Shown in pieces: positions 1 to 4,416 of a stretch of 8,500 bases of DNA. A model generated the notes under the pieces. The model was given only the letters and a program-made list of their open reading frames with translations. It made no database searches and was not told where the DNA came from. This DNA is from JAGMDK01 sp023128695 (GTDB lineage Bacteria > Planctomycetota > Phycisphaerae > UBA1845 > Fen-1342). A program made the position numbers and the translations under genes. The stretch covers positions 1 to 8,500 of the forward strand of contig DAOVQG010000204.1 in assembly GCA_030628805.1 (NCBI GenBank), written 5' to 3'. The number at the start of each line of letters is the position of its first letter. Position 1 is the stretch's first letter.

Positions 1-41
1 ATGTCCATTCCGATCCGCGTTACGCTCGTCTCTGTTTCCAT

Positions 42-102
42 GGCTGTCTCCTTTTGCCAAAGACTCCTTGCCGGACAGGATACCGTCCGGCAGGAGACAG
101 CC
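42..102. repeat. Nested palindrome
   Basis: GGCTGTCTCC at 42-51 is exactly complementary to GGAGACAGCC at 93-102. Inside it, TGCCGGAC (69-76) pairs with GTCCGGCA (85-92) around an 8-nt loop, so the right arm is continuous and the left arm carries a 17-nt bulge (52-68). No T-run follows on either strand, so it is not a clear intrinsic terminator. It may be a diverged mobile palindrome or a folded 3' end of an upstream transcript. Confidence 0.55.
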
Positions 103-118
103 TTTCAAGGGATTACAG

Positions 119-143
119 TGTGGCACCGGCTTCCAGCCGGTGG
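119..143 (+). repeat. CAC...GTG hairpin repeat, copy 1
   Basis: GTGTGG is followed by CACCGGCT, a TCC loop and AGCCGGTG: a perfect 8-bp stem. It belongs to a set of hairpins in this window that keep the outer CAC/GTG pairs while the inner stem changes sequence but stays complementary (683-700, 727-744, 4034-4056, 6675-6693, 7916-7934). Confidence 0.65.
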
Positions 144-144
144 G

Positions 145-173
145 ACGGCCGGCACGGGGGCCGGCCGCTACGT
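145..173 (+). repeat. 29-bp GC-rich repeat, copy 1 (diverged)
   Basis: It matches the repeat at 1739-1767 and 3144-3172 at 26 of 29 positions by eye; the shared core reads GGCCGG-N-ACGGGG-N-CCGGCCGCTAC. A second, shorter relative follows at 181-203 (ACGGAGCCCGGGCGCTACAT), and its tail (TGACTTTTGCGACGGACTG, 203-221) resembles the tail beside the copy at 1680-1708. Confidence 0.65.
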
Positions 174-268
174 TTCGTCCGGGACGGAGCCCGGGCGCTA
201 CATGACTTTTGCGACGGACTGTGAGCGCAAATACTGCGCGGGATGTCATCAACAATGACAAAATCTCC

Positions 269-296
269 TTGACCTTTACCGTTCCAATGCGATAAT
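269..296 (+). promoter_or_regulatory. Sigma-70-type promoter for the RNA gene
   Basis: A -35 box TTGACC (269-274) and a -10 box GATAAT (291-296) are separated by 16 bp; each box differs from consensus at one position. A start near 302-304 would place the first stem (316-360) close to the 5' end of the RNA. It is the best promoter match I noticed, and it points into the structured, terminator-ended stretch. Planctomycete promoters need not follow the enterobacterial consensus, so the call rests on the combination of promoter and terminator. Confidence 0.6.
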
Positions 297-489
297 TAAG
301 GTGCAGGAACAACCGGCGTGAGAGGTTGACTCTTAAAATGCGGGTTAGAGCACCTCACGCGGGCTGCCGTCTGCCGAGCGATGAGTGGCTCATCGCGCGT
401 TGGGTCCGCCGGTGACGGTCGGCGGGCAGGGCAAGGCCCGGTTGGCACCATGAGTCACCTAGGTGCGACCGGGAGGTTGGCCCGTCAGG

Positions 490-527
490 AAAGGAGGTGA
501 TATGTGAACGTAGGTGATAAACGCTAG
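490..527 (+). promoter_or_regulatory. Perfect Shine-Dalgarno with start-stop or 7-codon frame
   Basis: AAAGGAGGTGAT (490-501) is a 12-nt complement to the 16S tail, stronger than any ribosome binding site seen before the protein genes here. It is followed by ATG-TGA (502-507), a start codon directly followed by a stop, and by GTG at 504, 6 nt after GGAGG, which opens M-N-V-G-D-K-R and stops at TAG (525-527). AGGTGA recurs at 512-517. Two internal stretches could mask the site: TCACCT in the hairpin loop at 455-460 and CACCTC at 351-356. Whether ribosomes initiate here or are only captured is unknown. Confidence 0.45.
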
Positions 528-575
528 GCTGCGGTGTTTGCAGCGAACGTGGCTGTAGCACTTGCAGCCGAACCG
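527..575 (+). repeat. Twin hairpin unit inside the RNA gene
   Basis: Two consecutive units of 24-25 nt (527-550 and 551-575) share the pattern GGCTG-N2-G-N3-TTGCAGC followed by GAAC. Each folds into a 6-7 bp stem with a 5-nt loop: 528-533 with 539-544 and 551-557 with 563-569. Stem pairing is kept although the loops differ, which suggests a duplicated structural or protein-binding module. Confidence 0.5.
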
Positions 576-580
576 AAACG

Positions 581-620
581 GCCCGCCGGCGGTGACCACC
601 CCGGCGGGCTCATTGTTTTC
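581..620 (+). terminator. Intrinsic terminator of the RNA gene
   Basis: GCCCGCCGG (581-589) pairs with CCGGCGGGC (601-609); past a bulged C the stem continues for 3 bp (591-593/598-600) around the loop GACC. A T-rich tail with TTTT follows (610-620). No protein gene ends just upstream on the plus strand, so its likely client is the RNA gene starting near 303. Confidence 0.7.
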
Positions 621-682
621 TCTGTCAACGCCAAACGCGCGGGTTGGTTTGGGAGGGCGAGGCTCCCGCTCGGCGTGTGTGC

Positions 683-700
683 CACTGCTCTTGAGCAGTG
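683..700 (+). repeat. CAC...GTG hairpin repeat, copy 2
   Basis: CACTGCTC-TT-GAGCAGTG is a perfect 8-bp stem, preceded by GTGTGC (677-682). The same 18 bp recur inverted at 727-744, and a half-decayed relative lies at 3201-3220. Confidence 0.65.
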
Positions 701-726
701 TCTTTTCTGACCGGCGGTCGCTGGGG

Positions 727-750
727 CACTGCTCTTGAGCAGTGGCACAC
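727..750 (-). repeat. CAC...GTG hairpin repeat, copy 3
   Basis: It has the same 18-bp palindrome as 683-700, followed by GCACAC (745-750), so the two copies face each other as mirror images across 26 bp. Confidence 0.65.
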
Positions 751-761
751 GGCTTGGCTCG

Positions 762-842
762 GCAGGAGCCTCGCCCTCCCGCAGGAGCCTCGCCCTCCCG
801 CAGGAGCCTCGCCCTCCCTTTGGGCAGGAGTCTCGCCCTCCC
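762..842 (+). repeat. Tandem 19-bp repeat, four copies
   Basis: The unit GCAGGAGCCTCGCCCTCCC occurs at 762-780, 781-799 and 800-818 without gaps, and at 824-842 with one substitution (T for C). A single inverted copy with one difference is at 651-669. There are no spacers between the first three copies, so this is a tandem expansion and not a CRISPR array. Confidence 0.85.
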
Positions 843-861
843 GCTCGTTTGAACCCGCCGT

Positions 862-1599
862 TTAAGCGTTGACAGAGCGATATAGCCCCCGCTCTTCCAA
901 CGTCTCCACGCGCCGCTGTAACTGCGTCAACGTCTCGTGCAGTTCCGCCACCTTGGCTTGCAGGTTCTCGACCTCGGCCCGCAGGGCTTCGGCTTCCGCG
1001 CTCGGCGCCGCGGCCGGCGGCGGCGGCGGTGAAACAACCGCTTGAGCTTGCGCAACTGAGACACTATCACCCGGCGTTTCCGCCAGGGCGGCCCATTCGT
1101 CCGGGGGATACATTCGATGCGCATAGCGCACCGCCGAACGCCCGGGTGTTCGCGGCAGCACCGCCACTCGGGACGGATCAGCCTGGTTCAGACTATCCAG
1201 CACCGCCGAGACGGCGGCGGTGTTTTCGAACGGATACATACGCGAACAGCGCCCCCGCAACTCGCCGATCGTTTGCGGACCACGCAGCAATAGCTCGGCC
1301 AGCACCGCCCGCTGCGGCTTTTCCCAACCGAAGAATTCCTTTACTTCGTGCTTGAACCGTTCGACCCGCGACGACCCGCTCGGCAACAGCCGTGTCACGA
1401 GCCCCGGCGCCCGCAGGACCTCGAGCGTGTTCCAGACCGCGTCCTCATCGAGGTGCATGACCGGATCGCGATTGCTCTTCTGGTTACACGCCGCCAAGAT
1501 CGCGTTGAGCGTCATCGGGTAATACTGCGGCTGCGCCAACGACTTCTCAAGCAGCACGCCGAGCACACGGCGTTCGATTTCGTTTAAGGTCTCGGCCAT
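862..1599 (-). CDS. yceH: YceH-like (UPF0502/DUF480) protein with C-terminal coiled coil
   Basis: The protein has 245 residues. Its N-terminal two thirds follow the YceH family closely: L-N-E-I-E-R-R-V-L-G-V-L-L-E-K near the start, YPMTLNAILAACNQKSNR, PVMHLDE and LLLRGPQTIGELRGR. The family folds as two winged-helix domains, suggesting a regulatory or nucleic-acid role, but its function is not established. After a proline-rich linker (SPPPPPAAAPS) comes a heptad-patterned coiled coil (A-E-A-L-R-A-E-V-E-N-L-Q through L-Q-R-R-V-E-T-L-E), often seen as a tail in this family. I chose ATG at 1599 because it fits the family's N-terminus and has GGAA just upstream; a GTG at 1626 would add nine residues. 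The last codons (S-V-N-A-stop) lie in the terminal repeat of the element at 620-877. Confidence 0.9.
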   Translation of the reverse strand: MAETLNEIERRVLGVLLEKSLAQPQYYPMTLNAILAACNQKSNRDPVMHLDEDAVWNTLEVLRAPGLVTRLLPSGSSRVERFKHEVKEFFGWEKPQRAVLAELLLRGPQTIGELRGRCSRMYPFENTAAVSAVLDSLNQADPSRVAVLPRTPGRSAVRYAHRMYPPDEWAALAETPGDSVSVAQAQAVVSPPPPPAAAPSAEAEALRAEVENLQAKVAELHETLTQLQRRVETLEERGLYRSVNA

Positions 1600-1679
1600 A
1601 ACTTCCGCTACGTGCTGAACACACACAGGTGCTGAACCTGGCGCCCTTCGGTCGCGGCTGGCAGTCCACCGCAGAAGTC

Positions 1680-1767
1680 ATGTAGCGGCCGGGCCCTGTA
1701 CCGGACGTCGTCTGGGAAAAACATTTTCCCCGCATTTTACGGCCGGTACGGGGCCCGGCCGCTACAT
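1680..1767. repeat. 88-bp palindrome made of two 29-bp repeats
   Basis: A minus-strand copy of the 29-bp repeat (1680-1708, about 27/29) and a plus-strand copy (1739-1767) face away from each other. The 30-bp spacer contains its own perfect hairpin, GGGAAAA-ACA-TTTTCCC (1714-1730). Related tails follow outside both arms: GACTTCTGCGG on the left (read on the minus strand) and GGCTTTTGCGGCAGACTG on the right (1783-1800). It fills the gap between ppiC and yceH and could stabilise or end the upstream mRNA. Confidence 0.7.
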
Positions 1768-1820
1768 TATCCAGCCGGCGCTGGCTTTTGCGGCAGACTG
1801 CTGGAGGCCGCTCCAACGCC

Positions 1821-2972
1821 CTACTTCTTCGGAGCAGGTTGAGTCGTCGGCGTCGCCCTTTGCGGAGCGGGTTTAACCGGGGAACGGGCCGGCGGAGCCG
1901 CCGTCTTCGGCTCCTTGCCTGGCGGATACTCGATCTTGGCCTCGGCTCGCAACTCCTCAGCGTACTGCTTGATCAGGTCTTGCGGCCTCGAATACGTGAG
2001 CTGCTTCAGAATCTGATCCTTGACTTCCTCGTACGGGGTAATTACCGCCTCGGTCCGATCCGTGACCTTGATGATGTGATAGCCGAACTGGGATTCAACG
2101 ATGTCGCTGATCTGGCCCACCTTGAGCTCAAAAGCCACTTTGGCGAAGGGCTCCGTCATCTTGTTGTGACGGGGGAAGAAGTCCAAATCGCCGCCCTTTT
2201 TCTTCGAGGGGCAACTCGAGTACTTCATGGCCAGCGCGGCAAAATCCGCCCCGGGCCTCTTGACCTCGGGCAGCGCCGCCACCGCCTCCTTTTTCGCCGC
2301 CGCCTTCTCCTCTTCGGTCATGCCCGCCTTACCGAACAGGATGTGGCTGGCCCTGACCTGGGCCGGCTTTGAGTACTGCCGCTCCAGGTTTTCCTCGTAG
2401 TGTTCCCGGACATCCTTTTCCGTGACCTTCAGCTTGTCGGGGTACTTCTTCTCGATCAATTTCGCGTGCAGGAAGCGAGCCTGGAAGGCCGGGTCCGCCA
2501 TCCGCCCCTCCATATGCTCCTGCAAGGACTTTTTTGTCCGCTCCAGAAGTTTCTGCTCATATTCCTCGCGTGTGAACCCCTGGACCTCCAGGAACTTATC
2601 CAGATCCTTCTCCACCGCCTTGACCAGATCCTCTTTCGTGATCTTGATCCCGGCCCGCTCGGCTTCCTTGATAAGCAGCCGATGGTTGATCACCTCTTTC
2701 AGGGCCCGGGGCCGAAACTGAGGACGGAGCTGTTGCATCATCTCGTCGTTCACCCCCTGCATCCGCATGCGGGGCATGAACCACTTGTCGATATCGCTTT
2801 CCATGACCGGCTCACCGTTGACGATGGCCGCCACGGAGTCAGCCGCCGGCAGGGTCGTCGGCTTAGGCTGGTCCGTTTCGGCGGGCCGCGTCGTGGGCGG
2901 GGCCTGTCCCAATGCCGCCGTCGTCCAGAACGAAATCAGCGCGGCTACACCAAGTCCTTTGAGAATACGCAT
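1821..2972 (-). CDS. Secreted PpiC/SurA-type peptidyl-prolyl isomerase
   Basis: This predicted periplasmic folding factor has 383 residues. An N-terminal signal peptide (about 1-24: MRILK, hydrophobic stretch, A-L-G-Q-A) is followed by a Thr/Pro linker. A SurA-N-like helical region (about 46-170) carries the common opening A-A-I-V-N-G-E-P-V and the segment LKEVINHRLLIKEAERAGI. The parvulin domain is at about 205-305, with RASHILF (207-213), GGDLDFF (260-266) and FGYHIIKV (296-303). The Pro/Ala/Lys-rich tail (352-383) looks disordered. ATG at 2972 was chosen because it gives a clean signal peptide and has GAGGAAAGG 10-17 nt upstream; the upstream extension to 3104 would bury the signal and runs into a palindrome. 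Known members help outer-membrane proteins fold, which fits nearby LPS export genes. One parvulin domain is present, against two in E. coli SurA. Confidence 0.92.
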   Translation of the reverse strand: MRILKGLGVAALISFWTTAALGQAPPTTRPAETDQPKPTTLPAADSVAAIVNGEPVMESDIDKWFMPRMRMQGVNDEMMQQLRPQFRPRALKEVINHRLLIKEAERAGIKITKEDLVKAVEKDLDKFLEVQGFTREEYEQKLLERTKKSLQEHMEGRMADPAFQARFLHAKLIEKKYPDKLKVTEKDVREHYEENLERQYSKPAQVRASHILFGKAGMTEEEKAAAKKEAVAALPEVKRPGADFAALAMKYSSCPSKKKGGDLDFFPRHNKMTEPFAKVAFELKVGQISDIVESQFGYHIIKVTDRTEAVITPYEEVKDQILKQLTYSRPQDLIKQYAEELRAEAKIEYPPGKEPKTAAPPARSPVKPAPQRATPTTQPAPKK

Positions 2973-3088
2973 CGTGAAACACCTTTCCTCGTTTGCTCCG
3001 TGAGTTATACCTATTCTACTTCTACACGCCCGATCGGCGGCCGGTTGCAGCCAAGCCGGCGGGTCAGTGTAACATAATGCGTTCCGCC

Positions 3089-3122
3089 GCGCTAGGCCCG
3101 GCATTTATGCCGGGCCTAGCGC
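3089..3122. repeat. Perfect 34-bp palindrome
   Basis: GCGCTAGGCCCGGCA (3089-3103), loop TTTA, then its exact complement (3108-3122): a 15-bp perfect stem, about 117 bp upstream of the ppiC start codon. No T-run follows on either strand. It may be a mobile palindrome or a transcription barrier between the HTH-EIIA gene and ppiC. Confidence 0.75.
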
Positions 3123-3143
3123 TGCTACGGAACAAGGCTCTCG

Positions 3144-3172
3144 ACGGCCGGTACGGGGCCCGGCCGCTACAT
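3144..3172 (+). repeat. 29-bp GC-rich repeat, copy 4
   Basis: It is identical over 29 bp to 1739-1767 (begins ACGGCCGGTACGGGG and ends GGCCGCTACAT). It lies in the 259-bp gap between the HTH-EIIA gene and ppiC. Confidence 0.8.
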
Positions 3173-3200
3173 ACAACTCAGAAAATGTGGGTAACAGCAA

Positions 3201-3220
3201 GCTCAAGAGCAGTGGCACAC
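3201..3220 (-). repeat. Decayed CAC...GTG hairpin repeat
   Basis: GCTC-AA-GAGC followed by AGTGGCACAC matches the right part of the hairpin at 727-750, but the outer left arm (CACT) is lost. It sits 11 bp beyond the stop codon of the HTH-EIIA gene. Confidence 0.55.
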
Positions 3221-3231
3221 AGCCACGAAGA

Positions 3232-3933
3232 TTAGTCACACCTCAGCACCGCCGCCTCCGTTTCGAGCATGAGCTGGAGCGCTTCATCGGCGTCGTCCGC
3301 CTGCCGGAGCGCGTCGGGCAGGTCGGTGTTGAACATCATCGCCAAGCGGGCCAGCAGACCGAGGTGCAACCGCTCGTCATTCGCGCAGACCAGCACGAAC
3401 AGGTCCGTGAGCTTGCCGTCCGGCGCTCCAAACGGGATCCCCGCCGGCACCCGCGCCAGGCACACCAGCGGCTCGGCGGTCGCGTACGTCAGCGGCCTCA
3501 GCGGGTGTGGAAACGCGATCCCGCGCGGCAATGCGGTGGAACCCAACGCCTCTCGGTCTTCCAGGGCCAAGACGATTTCCGCGGCACAGTAAACCAGCCC
3601 CGTACGCTCGGCGACCCGCACCAGCTCGCGCAGCACCGAGGCGCGCGTCCTGGCCGGCAGAGTCATTTCGACGGCTTCCGTCGCCAAATAGGCCCCGATG
3701 AGCCGGCCTTCCCGGGCCTCGCGCATCGCGCGTTCCAGGCTCCGAATGTGTTCATCATCGAAGGAATGCATCTCGCGCTGCAACCAATCGAGCAGCGCCG
3801 CCCGGTTGAAACGCCACTCCCCTCCGATCATCCGCCCCGGCAGCTTGCCCTTTTCCGCCCATTTGCGCAAAATGCGCGCATCCATGCCCATGTGCCGCGC
3901 GAGTTGGTCCAAGGTCATGTTGCGGTACGGCAT
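3232..3933 (-). CDS. HTH (excisionase/MerR-like) plus PTS EIIA-type regulator
   Basis: The 233-residue protein joins two modules. An N-terminal DNA-binding helix-turn-helix (about 4-56: MTLDQLARHMGMDARILRKWAEKG, then the wing-like G-E-W-R-F-N-R-A-A-L-L-D-W-L) resembles HTH_17 domains. A C-terminal EIIA (fructose/Ntr class) domain spans about 80-230, and its phosphorylatable histidine is probably His143 in G-I-A-F-P-H-P, matching the G-x-x-x-P-H motif of EIIA-Ntr. I infer a transcription factor or sensor whose state depends on phosphotransfer rather than a sugar transporter; no other PTS gene is in view. Start choice: ATG at 3933 has GGAAG 7 nt upstream; a TTG at 3951 would add six residues but lacks a ribosome site. 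It stands alone between repeat-filled gaps. Confidence 0.85.
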   Translation of the reverse strand: MPYRNMTLDQLARHMGMDARILRKWAEKGKLPGRMIGGEWRFNRAALLDWLQREMHSFDDEHIRSLERAMREAREGRLIGAYLATEAVEMTLPARTRASVLRELVRVAERTGLVYCAAEIVLALEDREALGSTALPRGIAFPHPLRPLTYATAEPLVCLARVPAGIPFGAPDGKLTDLFVLVCANDERLHLGLLARLAMMFNTDLPDALRQADDADEALQLMLETEAAVLRCD

Positions 3934-4028
3934 CGGCTGCTTCCAAGACAACTAGATTCATACTATCGACTTGTCGGGCTGAAAAAACAGTGCGGTCGCG
4001 GCTCAAATGACGGATTGCCAACGTACGA

Positions 4029-4088
4029 GGGTGCCACGGGCGGCTTGCCCGCCAGTGGGCACGGGCAGGCAAGCTGCCCGAGGCACCC
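4029..4088. repeat. Double hairpin with CAC...GTG core
   Basis: The outer arms GGGTGCC (4029-4035) and GGCACCC (4082-4088) enclose two hairpins: CAC-G-GGCGG-CTTGC-CCGCC-A-GTG (4034-4056) and CGGGCAG-GCAAG-CTGCCCG (about 4062-4080). It lies in the gap between the small lipoprotein and the HTH-EIIA gene and could limit read-through, but no T-run follows it. Confidence 0.65.
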
Positions 4089-4121
4089 ATCCGGATCCAT
4101 CAGTTTGCCAGCGACGGAGCA

Positions 4122-4283
4122 CTAATCGATCACTCGCTGAACCAGGTACATGACGCCGCCGGCGGTCACGACGGATGCCAGCGACGAAATAGCGAGCGCC
4201 GTCTCCGTACAGGCCGGGAGTTGTAACAAAAGCGACCCGCTCAGCAGGCCCAGTGTCAGCTTTTTCCAGTACACTTTACGCAT
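4122..4283 (-). CDS. Small predicted lipoprotein
   Basis: The protein has 53 residues. It begins M-R-K-V-Y-W-K-K (positive charge), continues with a hydrophobic stretch, and reaches L-L-L-Q-L-P-A-C at about 20-27, where L-P-A-C resembles a lipobox with Cys27 as the lipidation site. The mature part would be only 27 residues and contains one apolar helix-like stretch (A-L-A-I-S-S-L-A-S-V-V-T-A-G-G-V-M-Y-L-V). I chose ATG at 4283 because it places this signal at the N-terminus; the frame extends to 4385 but the extra residues look unrelated. The ribosome site is weak (GGGATACGAAAG). It lies 133 bp after the response regulator on the same strand and may share its transcript. Function unknown. Confidence 0.6.
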   Translation of the reverse strand: MRKVYWKKLTLGLLSGSLLLQLPACTETALAISSLASVVTAGGVMYLVQRVID

Positions 4284-4380
4284 CTTTCGTATCCCGATGG
4301 TGTCCGGCAGAACCCCCGGCTCGACCACGAGCCAGCGAGCCGCCGCTGAGTCCGCAACTATTGCCGCCGCCGAGGGTTTC

Positions 4381-4408
4381 GTCAATCGTCAATCGTCAAT
4401 CGTCAATC
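4381..4408. repeat. Heptamer tandem repeat (GTCAATC)4
   Basis: Four perfect, adjacent copies of GTCAATC begin at 4381, 4388, 4395 and 4402, followed by a diverged CACAATC. The array ends 9 bp before the stop codon of the response regulator (4417), so the 3' untranslated region may vary in length between strains. Confidence 0.9.
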
Positions 4409-4416
4409 CACAATCG

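Larger units (their letters stand above)
1..268. other. Non-coding stretch with palindromic repeats
   Basis: I see no gene I can defend here. An open frame runs from base 1 to 258 on the plus strand, but its second half simply translates repeat DNA (119-203), it has no recognisable domain, and its first codon is the first base of the window. The stretch contains a nested palindrome (42-102), a CAC...GTG hairpin (119-143) and one diverged copy of the 29-bp GC-rich repeat (145-173), followed by a related half-unit at 181-203. The 3' end of a gene lying to the left cannot be excluded. Confidence 0.6.
303..620 (+). ncRNA. Candidate structured non-coding RNA, about 320 nt
   Basis: A transcript from the promoter at 269-296 to the terminator at 581-620 would be almost entirely foldable. 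Visible stems: GCGTGAG (316-322) with CTCACGC (354-360), continued by CTCT/AGAG (330-333/347-350); CTGCC (371-375) with GGCAG (425-429), enclosing the perfect hairpins 378-385/389-396 (GCGATGAG, loop TGG) and 406-412/419-425; CCCGGT (437-442) with ACCGGG (468-473), topped by GCACC/GGTGC (445-449/462-466) and a 12-nt loop; then twin hairpins 528-533/539-544 and 551-557/563-569. Bases 490-501 (AAAGGAGGTGAT) fully complement the conserved 3' end of 16S rRNA. I checked for RNase P RNA, tmRNA, SRP RNA and cobalamin riboswitch signatures from memory and found none. It could be a regulatory RNA, or a leader whose main product is only a tiny peptide. The ends are inferred. Confidence 0.5.
620..877. 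mobile_element. Inverted-repeat element (MITE-like) abutting yceH
   Basis: The outer 12 bp are perfect inverted copies: CTCTGTCAACGC at 620-631 and GCGTTGACAGAG at 866-877. The similarity continues inward, with small gaps, through AAACG, GCGGGTT and GGGAGGGCGAG for about 50 bp per arm. The interior holds two identical inverted hairpins (683-700, 727-744) and tandem 19-bp units (762-842). There is no transposase frame, so it would be non-autonomous if mobile. The right end covers the last codons and stop of yceH. I see no clear target-site duplication. A static decayed repeat cluster is the alternative. Confidence 0.5.

Noticed and set aside
1..258. Open frame of 85 codons on the plus strand
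   Set aside because: Half of it translates GC-rich palindromic repeats also found between other genes, there is no recognisable domain, and its start coincides with the window edge.
462..476. Group II intron 5' end (GGTGCGACCGGG)
   Set aside because: The bases form one side of a local hairpin (437-473). No reverse transcriptase or domain V was seen.
338..555. Chain of five short frames, each overlapping the next by an ATGA or GTGA (starts at 338, 412, 450, 497, 514)
   Set aside because: It looks like translational coupling, but RTGA overlaps are common in GC-rich DNA with TGA stops. The peptides are featureless, and only the frames near 490-507 have a ribosome site. Stem formation explains the sequence better.
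524..748. Minus-strand frame of 74 codons across the terminator and hairpins
   Set aside because: It runs through the terminator stem and the mirrored hairpins and has no recognisable protein content.
677..750. Cobalamin riboswitch (GCCACTG motif)
   Set aside because: The motif is part of the mirrored CAC...GTG hairpins; no other conserved riboswitch elements and no downstream B12 gene are present.
762..842. CRISPR array
   Set aside because: The repeat units are directly adjacent with no unique spacers, and no cas gene is in the window.
2973..3104. N-terminal extension of the PpiC protein to 3104
   Set aside because: It would hide a clean signal peptide behind 44 unrelated residues and begin inside the loop of the palindrome at 3089-3122.
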